Shown: in pieces, positions 1 to 6,574 of the stretch
Numbering within the stretch: the first letter of the stretch is position 1
How the letters are laid out: each line of letters begins with the position of its first letter
NCBI GenBank assembly: GCA_021785335.1
Contig: JAJYFW010000090.1
Span: 1 to 6,973 of the forward strand
Direction of reading: 5' to 3'
Length of the DNA: 6,973 nucleotides
Origin: Pseudomonadota bacterium
GTDB taxonomy: Bacteria; Pseudomonadota; Alphaproteobacteria; Acetobacterales; Acetobacteraceae
Translations under genes and position numbers: made by a program
Notes under the pieces: model-generated
Seen by the model: only the letters and a program-made list of their open reading frames with translations
Databases searched by the model: none
What the model was told of the DNA's origin: nothing

Positions 1-564
1 ATTGGTTACATAGCCATAGCCCCCGGCGAAGCGCACGCCCTCCGCCTGCGTCGCCGTGGCTTCGATTCTGCCGGCGTTGAGCAGCGCGCCGCCGCCGAGC
101 CCCAGCAGGCCGTAGCCTGCCTGCCCCGAGCCCCGGATCTGACCGAAATTGATCACCGTGCCACCGCGCACGAGTTCCACCCCGGCATGCCCGCCGGCCA
201 GCTGGCCCCACGCGCCGTTCAGCACCAGCCCGCCGCCGCCGAGATAGAGCCCGGTGTCGCGTGGCCCGGCGCCGCCGACGATGGCGCCGTTGTTGAAGAC
301 CGTGGCGGGGCCGAGGACGGAGGCGGCGTAGGCGCCGGAAATTGTCCCCGAATTAATCAGGGTGCCGCCGCCGAGCAGGTAGATGCCCTGCCCATAGGAG
401 CCACCGCCGGTAATGGTGCCGGCATTGACGAGGGTGACGTCCGCGCCGGCGCCCGCCTGGAGGGCTGGCCCGGAACTATTTGTAATGACGACAAAACACG
501 CCAGAGAAACACTCGCCCCCGCAGTCAGCGTCAGCCCTTGCACCACCCCACCCGAGGCGTTCAT
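1..564 (-). CDS. Beta-solenoid (autotransporter/adhesin-like) repeat protein, N-terminal part
   Basis: The frame is open from an ATG at 564 to the left edge (188 codons, no stop), so the C-terminal part is missing. The product is rich in Gly, Ala, Leu and Asn. It repeats a rung of the form [GA]-T-[LV]-[IVLF]-N-x-G-x-I-x-G about every 20-25 residues, for example VTLVNAGTITGG (residues 43-54), GTLINSGTISGA (67-78), ATVFNNGAIVGG (87-98), GTVINFGQIRGS (135-146) and GALLNAGRIEAT (159-170). Such rungs are typical of right-handed beta-helix passenger domains of large surface or secreted proteins, so a surface adhesin or autotransporter passenger is the likely role. I chose ATG 564 because GGAGGA (577-572) sits 7 bases upstream. 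An in-frame ATG at 588 and a GTG at 621 are alternatives, and an in-frame TGA at 624-622 limits extension. None of these starts gives a basic, hydrophobic signal peptide. The secretion route is therefore unclear and would depend on the missing C-terminus. Confidence 0.75.
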   Translation of the reverse strand, partial: MNASGGVVQGLTLTAGASVSLACFVVITNSSGPALQAGAGADVTLVNAGTITGGGSYGQGIYLLGGGTLINSGTISGAYAASVLGPATVFNNGAIVGGAGPRDTGLYLGGGGLVLNGAWGQLAGGHAGVELVRGGTVINFGQIRGSGQAGYGLLGLGGGALLNAGRIEATATQAEGVRFAGGYGYVTN

Positions 565-630
565 CCGGTCGTCCTCCGCGCCGCTCATAAATCGCGGCGC
601 CTCCTCATGACACGCTGGCACTCAAGGCCG

Positions 631-659
631 AGATAGCTTATAAATAAAATATTGTTATG
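631..659. promoter_or_regulatory. AT-rich island in divergent intergenic region, candidate promoter
   Basis: About 29 bases made almost wholly of A and T lie in an otherwise very GC-rich window, between the divergent solenoid gene and the small membrane protein gene. On the minus strand, TATAAG (642-637) matches a sigma70 -10 box at five of six positions and lies about 70 bases upstream of the ATG at 564. No convincing -35 box is visible at 16-18 bases. On the plus strand, TATAAA (639-644) could serve as a -10, also without a clear -35. The promoter call rests on position and base composition. Confidence 0.4.
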
Positions 660-679
660 GGGTGAGGGGTGAAAGGACG

Positions 680-697
680 CGTCTACGAAAGTAGACG
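680..697 (+). promoter_or_regulatory. Perfect 7-bp hairpin/dyad with GAAA loop
   Basis: CGTCTAC (680-686), GAAA (687-690) and GTAGACG (691-697) form a perfect inverted repeat with a four-base spacer. As RNA this would be a 7-bp stem capped by a GNRA tetraloop in the 5' leader of the 757-942 gene. As DNA it is an 18-bp dyad that could bind a dimeric regulator. No T-run follows on either strand, so it does not look like an intrinsic terminator. The half-site GTCTA recurs at 718-722, and an AGAC-TG-GTCT mini-dyad lies at 712-721. Function is not known. Confidence 0.4.
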
Positions 698-756
698 AGT
701 GTTGCGCATAGAGACTGGTCTATAGCGCAGCCTTGGTCGATGAGGAGTTGGTTCCG

Positions 757-942
757 ATGTTCGATTTTGCGTCAAGCAGGGAGCTGCTGCTGTTCGCGAT
801 GCCGCTCGTCGGTGCGTGGATCATCGTCAAGGGAACCGGCCTCGGCGCGATGGTCGATACCGTCGTCACCGTCTGCGCGATGATCGCGCTGCTGAGCTTC
901 GCCCACATCATCGACATCTCGTCCCTGCTCGGCCCCAACTGA
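757..942 (+). CDS. Small two-helix membrane protein of unknown function
   Basis: This encodes a 61-residue product with two hydrophobic segments, roughly residues 8-25 (ELLLFAMPLVGAWIIV) and 29-50 (through VVTVCAMIALLSF), joined by the short turn KGTGLG. It is therefore predicted to be a helical-hairpin inner-membrane protein. I chose ATG 757 because AGGAG (743-747) lies 9 bases upstream. A TTG at 733 in the same frame would add eight residues but has no comparable ribosome binding site. Codons are strongly G/C-ending, which supports real coding. It lies 150 bp upstream of cydD on the same strand. It does not resemble the single-helix CydX subunit of cytochrome bd, and I do not recognise a family. 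A role linked to the exporter is possible only by position. Confidence 0.6.
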   Translation: MFDFASSRELLLFAMPLVGAWIIVKGTGLGAMVDTVVTVCAMIALLSFAHIIDISSLLGPN

Positions 943-1092
943 GCGCGGGCCGGCGGCGAAGCCTGGCCCAATTGCCTCCTCTGGCCCCTCCGTCTCTCTG
1001 AACCTGAGTCGCTTTGTTTCGACCGTGGCGCGGGGCTTCCCGCGTGACGGCGGTTTCTGGCATTAAGCCGCCATGCCGCACCGCAACGCTTC
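943..1092 (+). other. Intergenic region before cydD with GC-rich hairpin
   Basis: This 150-bp gap has no credible gene. It holds a perfect 6-bp stem, CGCGGG (1029-1034), loop GCTT, CCCGCG (1039-1044). No T-run follows, so it is at best a weak terminator or a leader hairpin for cydD. A 12-codon frame starts at ATG 1073 and overlaps the cydD start in another frame (stop TGA 1109-1111). It has no ribosome binding site and is probably chance. No clear Shine-Dalgarno precedes the cydD ATG at 1093. Confidence 0.4.
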
Positions 1093-2736
1093 ATGCCTCG
1101 CCGTAAGCTGACCCCTGCCCGCGCTTGGTTGCGCGCGCGAGAGCATGAAGCCAGGGGCGCGACACGCCGCGTCGTTGCGGTGCAGGCACTCGGCACACTG
1201 CTCGCGATTGGGCAGGCCGCGTGCGCGACGCTGCTGCTCGCCGGCATCGGCTTGCTGTGGCCGGCGATCGGGTTCGGCGCGACCGCGCTGCTGCGCGCGG
1301 GCCTCGCGGTGCTGGCTGAGCGGCTGGCCTTCAGCGCCGGCGCGGGCGCCCGCCGGCGCCTTCGCGATGCGGTACTGACCTCGCTGCTCGATGCCGGGCC
1401 GGGCAAGCTGCGCGACCGGCACTCGGCGGAGCTCGCCGGCGTCGCCGTAGACGCGGTCGAGGCGATGGACGGCTACCATTCCCGGTGGCTGCCGGCGATG
1501 CAGCAGGCGGTGCTGGGACCGGCGCTGGTGGGGCTCGCGGTACTCGCCGTCAACCCGCTCGCCGGGATTACCATCGGGCTCTGCGGGCTGCTCGTGCCGT
1601 TCGCCATGGCGCTCGCCGGGATCGGTGCCGCTGCCGCCGCGCGCCGGCAGTTCCACGCCATGCAGCGGCTGCAGACCCGCTTCGTCGACCGTATCCGCGG
1701 CATCGCCACCATCGTGCTCGCCAACCGCGCCGAGGCCGAGGCCGCGGCGCTGGCCGAGGCAGCGGACGAACTGCGCCGGCGCACGCTGCGCGTGCTGCGC
1801 GTGGCCTTCCTCTCCTCGGTCTCACTCGACATGGCCGCGGTGGCGGCGATGGTGCTGGTGGTTTGGGAAGCCGGCTTCGCCTGGGAGCCGCGGGCGTTGT
1901 TCGCGCTCTGGCTGGTGCCAGAGTTCTTCGCGCCGATCCGCGCCTTCGCAGCCGCCTACCAGGACCACATGGCGGCCGGTCCGGCGGCGGAGAAATTCGC
2001 CGAGTTGCCGTCGCCTGCCGAGCCCGTGGCGCCGCCGGCCGCGATCCGTACCGTCGCGGCCCATGGCGTGACCGTCGCGTTCGAGAACGTGCGCTTCGCC
2101 TGGGACGAGGCGCGCGGACCGGCACTGGAGCGACTCTCCTTCCGCGTGCCGGCGGGGGAGACACTGATTCTCACCGGCCCCTCGGGCAGTGGCAAGACGA
2201 CCATCATGGAGTTGCTGCTGGGATTCGCGACGCCGCAGGAGGGACGCATCACCTTCAACGGCGCCGATGCCTCGACCCTGGTGCCCGCCGCGCGGATGCG
2301 GCTGATCGCTTGGATCGGGCAGCGGCCGATGCTGTTCGCCGCGACCATCGCCGAGAACATCCGCTTCGCCAAGCCTGAGGCGACGGCGGAGGAGTTGCAG
2401 GCGGCGATCCATTTCGCGCGACTGGAATCCGTCATCGCGGCGCTGCCGCAGGGCCTGGAGACGCCGATCGGCGAAGGCGGGTTCGGGCTTTCCGGCGGCC
2501 AGGCGCAGCGGGTCGCGATCGCGCGCGCCTTCCTCAAGGGCGCGCCGCTGCTGCTGCTCGACGAGCCGACGGCGCATCTCGACCCGGCAACCGAAGCGGA
2601 GGTGCTGGACAGCCTGCGCCGCCTCGCGCTGGGGCGCACCGTGGTGCTGGCGAGCCACGCTTCCGCGGCGCATGCGTTTCCCGGGCGGAGGCTCGACTTG
2701 CAGCCGGCGAACGTCGCCGCCCGAGGTGCGGCATGA
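1093..2736 (+). CDS. cydD: Thiol reductant ABC exporter, CydD subunit
   Basis: This is one half of the heterodimeric CydDC exporter, which moves glutathione/cysteine to the periplasm and is needed for cytochrome bd maturation. The 547-residue protein has an N-terminal membrane domain with about six helices (roughly 28-52, 53-78, 138-158, 159-182, 236-260 and 266-283). It carries CydD hallmarks such as FVDRIRGIATI (197-207), RVLRVAFLSS (233-242) and PEFFAPIR (276-283). The C-terminal ATPase domain has Walker A GPSGSGKT (362-369), Q-loop Gln410, signature LSGGQ (466-470), Walker B LLLLDE (486-491) and switch His522. All ATPase motifs look canonical, whereas I recall E. coli CydD having LSVGQ. 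The protein is about 40 residues shorter than E. coli CydD (588), with a short helix 5-6 connection and an early C-terminal end. ATG 1093 is the first standard start after an in-frame TGA at 1045-1047. Its stop overlaps the cydC start. Confidence 0.9.
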   Translation: MPRRKLTPARAWLRAREHEARGATRRVVAVQALGTLLAIGQAACATLLLAGIGLLWPAIGFGATALLRAGLAVLAERLAFSAGAGARRRLRDAVLTSLLDAGPGKLRDRHSAELAGVAVDAVEAMDGYHSRWLPAMQQAVLGPALVGLAVLAVNPLAGITIGLCGLLVPFAMALAGIGAAAAARRQFHAMQRLQTRFVDRIRGIATIVLANRAEAEAAALAEAADELRRRTLRVLRVAFLSSVSLDMAAVAAMVLVVWEAGFAWEPRALFALWLVPEFFAPIRAFAAAYQDHMAAGPAAEKFAELPSPAEPVAPPAAIRTVAAHGVTVAFENVRFAWDEARGPALERLSFRVPAGETLILTGPSGSGKTTIMELLLGFATPQEGRITFNGADASTLVPAARMRLIAWIGQRPMLFAATIAENIRFAKPEATAEELQAAIHFARLESVIAALPQGLETPIGEGGFGLSGGQAQRVAIARAFLKGAPLLLLDEPTAHLDPATEAEVLDSLRRLALGRTVVLASHASAAHAFPGRRLDLQPANVAARGAA

Positions 2737-4343
2737 GGGATCTGTTCCGCGTCATGCGTCTCTGGCGCAGCCAGGACGACGTGCTGCTGCTGGGGATCGC
2801 GATCGCGCTGGTATCGCTCGCCTCCGGGATCTCGGTGCAGGCGCTGGCCGGCGCGGCGCTGGGCGGGGCGGCGGTGCTGGCGATCCTGCGCCTGCTGGGC
2901 CCGCTGCGCGTGGTGCTGCGCTACGTCGAGCGCCTGGCGACTCACGACGCGACGTTCCGGGCGCTCGCCGATCTGCGCGTCTGGCTGTTCCGCGGCATCG
3001 CGCGCGGGGCGTCGTGGGGCATCGGGTTCCGCCGCTCGGGCGACCTTCTGGCGCGGCTGGTGGCCGATATCGACGTGCTGGACGGCGTCTATCTGCGCAT
3101 CCTGATCCCGCTGCTCGGCGCGCTGCTGGTCTGGCCCGTGCTGGTGTGGCGGGCGTGGGACGTTGATCCACATCTCGCGGCATTGCTCGCGGTGTTGTTC
3201 GCGCTCGCGGCCTTCGCGGGGCCGGCCATCGCGGCGCGCGGGGCGATGCGGTTCGGCGGGCGGCGCGCGGAGGCCGGGGCGGCGCTGCGGGTCGCGGCGC
3301 TCGATCTGCTCTCGGGGCTGCGGGAGGTGCGGGTATTCGGCGCCGATGGACGCATGCGCGCCGCGATCCAGGCGCGCGAGGCGGAGCTTTACGGCGCCGA
3401 GCACGGCATCGCCAGGGTTGCCGCCAATGCGTCGGCGATGGCGCTGCTCGCGGGCCAGGTGGGACTGCTCGGCGTGCTGATCGCGATCGCGGCCGCAGGC
3501 CATGCGCCGGCGGCGCTGCTGCTGCTGTTCCTCACCCTCGCCGCGTTCGAGATCACCGGCGGGCTGGCGCGGGCGGGATCAAGCCTCGGCCAGGCGGCGC
3601 GAGCCTCGACGCGGCTGTTCGAGGCGGTCGAGACCACGGCTCCGGCGGAGCCGGCGCATCCCGCCTCCCCCACCGGCTTCGCACTACGTTTCGAGGGCGT
3701 CACGTTCCGCTGGTCGGTCGATCGGCCGCCGGTGTTCGAGGGGCTGACGATGGAGATCCCGCAGGGCAGCCGGGTGGCGCTGCTTGGGCCGTCGGGCGCC
3801 GGCAAGTCGAGCCTGGCGGCGCTCGCCCTGCGCGCGACGGAACCGGAGGCGGGGCGGATCACGCTCGGGGGCGTCGACATCGCGCGCATCCCCTCGGCGG
3901 AGTTGCGCGCCAATATCGGCTACCTTTCGCAGGCGACGCATCTCTTCGCCGACACGGTGCGCGCCAATCTGCTGCTCGGGCGGCCCGACGCCAGCGAGGA
4001 GGAGCTGTGGCAGGCGCTGGAAACCGCGCGCATTGCCGACGTGGTACGCGCGCTGCCGGAGGGGCTGGATACGTGGATGGGCGAAGGCGGCGCCGGGCTT
4101 TCCGGCGGCCAGGGGCGGCGGCTCGCCTTGGCGCGCACGCTGCTTTCGCCGGCGCCGATCCTGATCCTCGACGAGCCCTGCGCCGGGCTCGACGCGGACA
4201 CCGAGCGCGCCTTCCTCGCAACGCTGAACGAGGTGGCGGTCGGGCGGACGGTGGTGCTGATCGCGCACCGGCTGATGGGCATCGAGCAGTTGGACAGAAT
4301 CTGGCGACTTTCCGGCGGGCACGCGATGGCGGCGACGGGCTAG
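2733..4343 (+). CDS. cydC: Thiol reductant ABC exporter, CydC subunit
   Basis: This is the partner half of CydDC, a membrane plus ATPase fusion of 536 residues. The CydC signature RYVERLATHDATFR spans 63-76. His71 aligns with E. coli His85, reported as the haem ligand of that transporter. ATPase motifs are Walker A GPSGAGKS (352-359), Q-loop Gln400, signature LSGGQ (456-460), Walker B ending in DE (480-481) and switch His512 in IAHRLMGIEQLD, very like other CydC proteins. The ATG overlaps the cydD stop by four bases (ATGA), implying translational coupling and roughly equal production. Two oddities stand out. Residues 31-62 lack the SGWF motif and the asparagine-proline loop normally found between helices 1 and 2, leaving the region about 14 residues short. 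The C-terminus also ends soon after the switch region. The TAG stop is at 4341-4343. No cydAB follows. Confidence 0.92.
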   Translation: MRDLFRVMRLWRSQDDVLLLGIAIALVSLASGISVQALAGAALGGAAVLAILRLLGPLRVVLRYVERLATHDATFRALADLRVWLFRGIARGASWGIGFRRSGDLLARLVADIDVLDGVYLRILIPLLGALLVWPVLVWRAWDVDPHLAALLAVLFALAAFAGPAIAARGAMRFGGRRAEAGAALRVAALDLLSGLREVRVFGADGRMRAAIQAREAELYGAEHGIARVAANASAMALLAGQVGLLGVLIAIAAAGHAPAALLLLFLTLAAFEITGGLARAGSSLGQAARASTRLFEAVETTAPAEPAHPASPTGFALRFEGVTFRWSVDRPPVFEGLTMEIPQGSRVALLGPSGAGKSSLAALALRATEPEAGRITLGGVDIARIPSAELRANIGYLSQATHLFADTVRANLLLGRPDASEEELWQALETARIADVVRALPEGLDTWMGEGGAGLSGGQGRRLALARTLLSPAPILILDEPCAGLDADTERAFLATLNEVAVGRTVVLIAHRLMGIEQLDRIWRLSGGHAMAATG

Positions 4344-4412
4344 GTCACGCCACGCCTGCTCGACCGACTCCTGCGCGCTCGCGTAGCGGTCGGTGGTCAT
4401 GCTGCCGTGCCG

Positions 4413-6185
4413 ATGAACCCCACCCCTCACGATATCCTGCGCCGGGTTTTCGGCTTTTCCGCCTTCCGCGGCTTGCAGGAGCAGGCGATCGCGCATGCTG
4501 CGGCAGGGGGCGACGCGCTGGTGCTGATGCCCACGGGCGGCGGCAAGAGCCTTTGTTACCAGATCCCCGCGATCTGCCGGCCAGGGCCCGGAATCGTCGT
4601 CTCGCCGCTGATCGCGCTGATGGATGACCAGGTGGCGGCGCTGCGTCAGGCGGGCGTGGCTGCGGGGGCGCTCCATTCCGAGCGCGATCCCGCCGATGCG
4701 CGCGCGACGGCGCGGGCGCTGGAGGACGGCACACTCGACCTGCTCTATGTCTCGCCCGAGCGGCTGCTGATGGAGGGCACGCGCGAGCGGATTGCCCGCG
4801 CGGGCCCGTCGCTGATCGCGATCGACGAGGCGCATTGCGTGAGCCAGTGGGGGCACGAGTTCCGCCCCGAATACCGGCAGTTGCGCGAGCTCTGGCCGGA
4901 CTTCCCGGGCGTGCCACGCATCGCGCTGACAGCGACCGCGGATCGGCGCACGCGCGACGATATTCTCGCGGCGCTCGACATGCCCGAGGCGGAGATCTTC
5001 GCCGCCTCCTTCCATCGCGAGAACCTGGTGATCGGCGCCGCCGGCAAGGATGCCGAGCAGGCGCAGTTGCTTTCGTTCCTGCGCCGGCACGAGGGCGAGG
5101 CGGGGATCGTCTACTGCGGCACCCGCGCACGCACCGAGCGTACGGCCGCGATGCTCGCGGCGAAGGGGATCGACGCGGTGGCGTTCCACGCCGGGCTTGA
5201 CCCGGAGGTGAAGCGGCGCGCGGCTTCTCGGTTCCGCGGCGGCGAGCCGATCGTGGTGGTGGCGACCATCGCCTTCGGCATGGGAATCGACCGGCCGGAC
5301 GTGCGCTTCGTCGTGCATCTCGACATGCCGGATTCACCGGAGGCGTATTACCAGCAGATCGGCCGCGCCGGGCGCGACGGGGCGGAAGCCGAGACGTTGC
5401 TGCTCTATGGCGCGGAGGATGTCGCGCGCGCCCGCTCCTTCCATGCCGCGTCCGCCGCACCCGAGGCGCAGAAGCAGGTGATGCGCTCCCGGCTGGAGGC
5501 AATGATCGGGCTCACGGAATCGCCCGCCTGCCGTACGCGCGCGCTACTCGCCTGCTTCGGCGAGACACTGGCCGGGGATTGCGGGCATTGCGACAATTGC
5601 CGCGCCGCTCCGGTGCTGGAGGATGCGACGGAGGAATCACGAAAACTGCTCTCCGCTGTTCACCGCACCGGCGGGCGGTTCGGCGCGGCGCATGTCGCGG
5701 CTGTGCTGCGCGGCGAGGCGACGGAGGCGGTGCTGCGCCATTCGCACGACATGCTTTCCGTGTTCGGCATCGGTGCCGACCGGCCGGTGACGTACTGGAG
5801 GGCGCTGATCCGGCACTTGGTGGTGCTGGGCGCGCTCGATGTCGCGATCGGTGATTACCCGACGCTGTCGCTGGCGCCGGAGGTGGCGCGGCCGATCCTG
5901 CGCGGCGAACAGCCTGTGGCGATGCGCGCGGCGGTGGCGCGCGCGCGCGGGCGGGAGACGCGGCCGGCGCGGGAGGAAACGCCCGCCTTCGCGACGCTGC
6001 GCGCCTGGCGGCTGGCCACCGCGCGCGCGCAGGGCGTGCCGCCCTACGTGATCTTCCACGACAGCGTGCTGCAGGAAATCGCCGCAAGCCGGCCGGCGAC
6101 GCTGGCGGAATTGGCGGCGATCAAGGGCGTGGGCCAGTCCAAGCTGCTGCGCTACGGCGAGGAACTGCTCGCGGCGCTGGGCTGA
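4413..6185 (+). CDS. recQ: ATP-dependent DNA helicase RecQ
   Basis: This is a 3'-5' superfamily 2 DNA helicase acting in recombination and fork repair (RecF pathway). The 590-residue product is close to E. coli RecQ (about 609). Numbering from ATG 4413, motif I is TGGGKS (41-46). Motif II is DEAH (138-141), followed by the aromatic-rich loop CVSQWGHEFRPEY. Motif VI is QQIGRAGRDG (314-323), with arginines 318 and 321. The zinc site is Cys373, Cys390, Cys393 and Cys396, with the same 17-3-3 spacing as E. coli. A winged-helix RQC region follows, then an Ala/Arg/Glu-rich linker (about 505-522). An HRDC domain fills the last 70 residues and ends in the helix-hairpin motif AAIKGVGQSKLLRYGEELL. An in-frame GTG at 4407 is an alternative start. 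Neither start has a clear ribosome binding site. It starts 69 bp after cydC in the same direction and may share its transcript. Confidence 0.95.
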   Translation: MNPTPHDILRRVFGFSAFRGLQEQAIAHAAAGGDALVLMPTGGGKSLCYQIPAICRPGPGIVVSPLIALMDDQVAALRQAGVAAGALHSERDPADARATARALEDGTLDLLYVSPERLLMEGTRERIARAGPSLIAIDEAHCVSQWGHEFRPEYRQLRELWPDFPGVPRIALTATADRRTRDDILAALDMPEAEIFAASFHRENLVIGAAGKDAEQAQLLSFLRRHEGEAGIVYCGTRARTERTAAMLAAKGIDAVAFHAGLDPEVKRRAASRFRGGEPIVVVATIAFGMGIDRPDVRFVVHLDMPDSPEAYYQQIGRAGRDGAEAETLLLYGAEDVARARSFHAASAAPEAQKQVMRSRLEAMIGLTESPACRTRALLACFGETLAGDCGHCDNCRAAPVLEDATEESRKLLSAVHRTGGRFGAAHVAAVLRGEATEAVLRHSHDMLSVFGIGADRPVTYWRALIRHLVVLGALDVAIGDYPTLSLAPEVARPILRGEQPVAMRAAVARARGRETRPAREETPAFATLRAWRLATARAQGVPPYVIFHDSVLQEIAASRPATLAELAAIKGVGQSKLLRYGEELLAALG

Positions 6186-6237
6186 CCGTCCGCCGCGCGG
6201 CCTTTTCGGAAACCGCCGGCTCCCGTAAGCAGCGTCC

Positions 6238-6543
6238 ATGGCACAGCCGGGCAGACCGAATTATTCGCTGATGGGGTTTCTCGCGATCAGCTTCGGCATC
6301 GTGGGGCTCGTCGGCGTCTTCGCCACCTACGCGATTCCGATCCCCTATGAGCGGCTGCTGCTGCAGCACCCGGAACTCGCCGCCGGCGCCGGAAAGAAGC
6401 TGGTGGCGGAGGCCCACGCGGTGGCGACGCGGATCCGCCTGCTGATCGTGGTCGCCACCATCGCCGCGGCGCTGTTCGGCATGGCGCTGATGGGGGCCGC
6501 AGGACGATATGCCGCACCGAAACAAATGGACGGCGCCGGTTGA
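6238..6543 (+). CDS. Small two-helix membrane protein of unknown function
   Basis: The product is 101 residues with two clear hydrophobic helices at about 11-33 (SLMGFLAISFGIVGLVGVFA) and 67-87 (RLLIVVATIAAALFGMALMG). They are separated by a 33-residue charged segment containing PIPYERLLLQHPEL and KK. Both ends carry basic residues (Arg6; Arg90, Lys95), so the positive-inside rule favours both termini in the cytoplasm with the middle segment outside. There is no signal peptidase site, catalytic motif or cysteine. The start ATG at 6238 follows recQ by 52 bp and has no strong ribosome binding site. Codons are G/C-ending like those of its neighbours. I do not recognise a named family. The style resembles conserved hypothetical proteins of acetic-acid-bacterial relatives, but that is only an impression. 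Confidence 0.65.
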   Translation: MAQPGRPNYSLMGFLAISFGIVGLVGVFATYAIPIPYERLLLQHPELAAGAGKKLVAEAHAVATRIRLLIVVATIAAALFGMALMGAAGRYAAPKQMDGAG

Positions 6544-6555
6544 CCGGGTACCGCG

Positions 6556-6574
6556 CCGCGTCACACTGACGCGG
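6556..6574. promoter_or_regulatory. Perfect 8-bp dyad upstream of the dehydrogenase gene
   Basis: CCGCGTCACACTGACGCGG is a perfect inverted repeat of 8 bases per arm around a 3-base centre. With one G-T step and one more C-G pair it extends to 6554-6576. It lies 13 bases after the stop of the small membrane protein gene and 30 bases before the dehydrogenase ATG. It could be an operator for a dimeric regulator (TetR- or GntR-like in size) or the stem of a transcript hairpin. No T-run follows on either strand, which argues against a simple intrinsic terminator. Confidence 0.45.

Noticed and set aside
187..636. 149-codon plus-strand frame opposite the solenoid gene
   Set aside because: The minus strand shows regular beta-helix rungs in frame. 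The plus-strand product has no domain and ends in Arg-rich sequence.
702..726. TTGCGC and TATAGC as a promoter for the 757-942 gene
   Set aside because: The spacing is 13 bases, too short for a sigma70 promoter.
757..942. CydX-like cytochrome bd subunit
   Set aside because: CydX is a single-helix protein of about 37 residues with a different N-terminus. This product has two helices and no matching motif.
1063..1656. 197-codon minus-strand frame opposite the cydD start
   Set aside because: It is antisense to recognised CydD sequence, and its composition is typical of a shadow frame.
1956..3503. 515-codon open frame on the minus strand across cydD and cydC
   Set aside because: The translation is Arg/Gln/His/Ala-rich low complexity, antisense to two well-supported genes.
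3684..5318. 544-codon open frame on the minus strand across cydC and recQ
   Set aside because: It is antisense to two clear genes. The product is Arg/Ala/Gly/His-rich with no domain, as expected from GC-rich codon bias. The stretch from ATG 4400 (MTTDRYASAQESVEQAW) reads protein-like, but it has no ribosome binding site and runs straight into low-complexity antisense sequence.
6190..6206. GC-rich stem followed by CCTTTT after recQ, possible terminator
   Set aside because: The stem is only 4 bp with a 3-base loop and the T-run has four bases, too weak to call.
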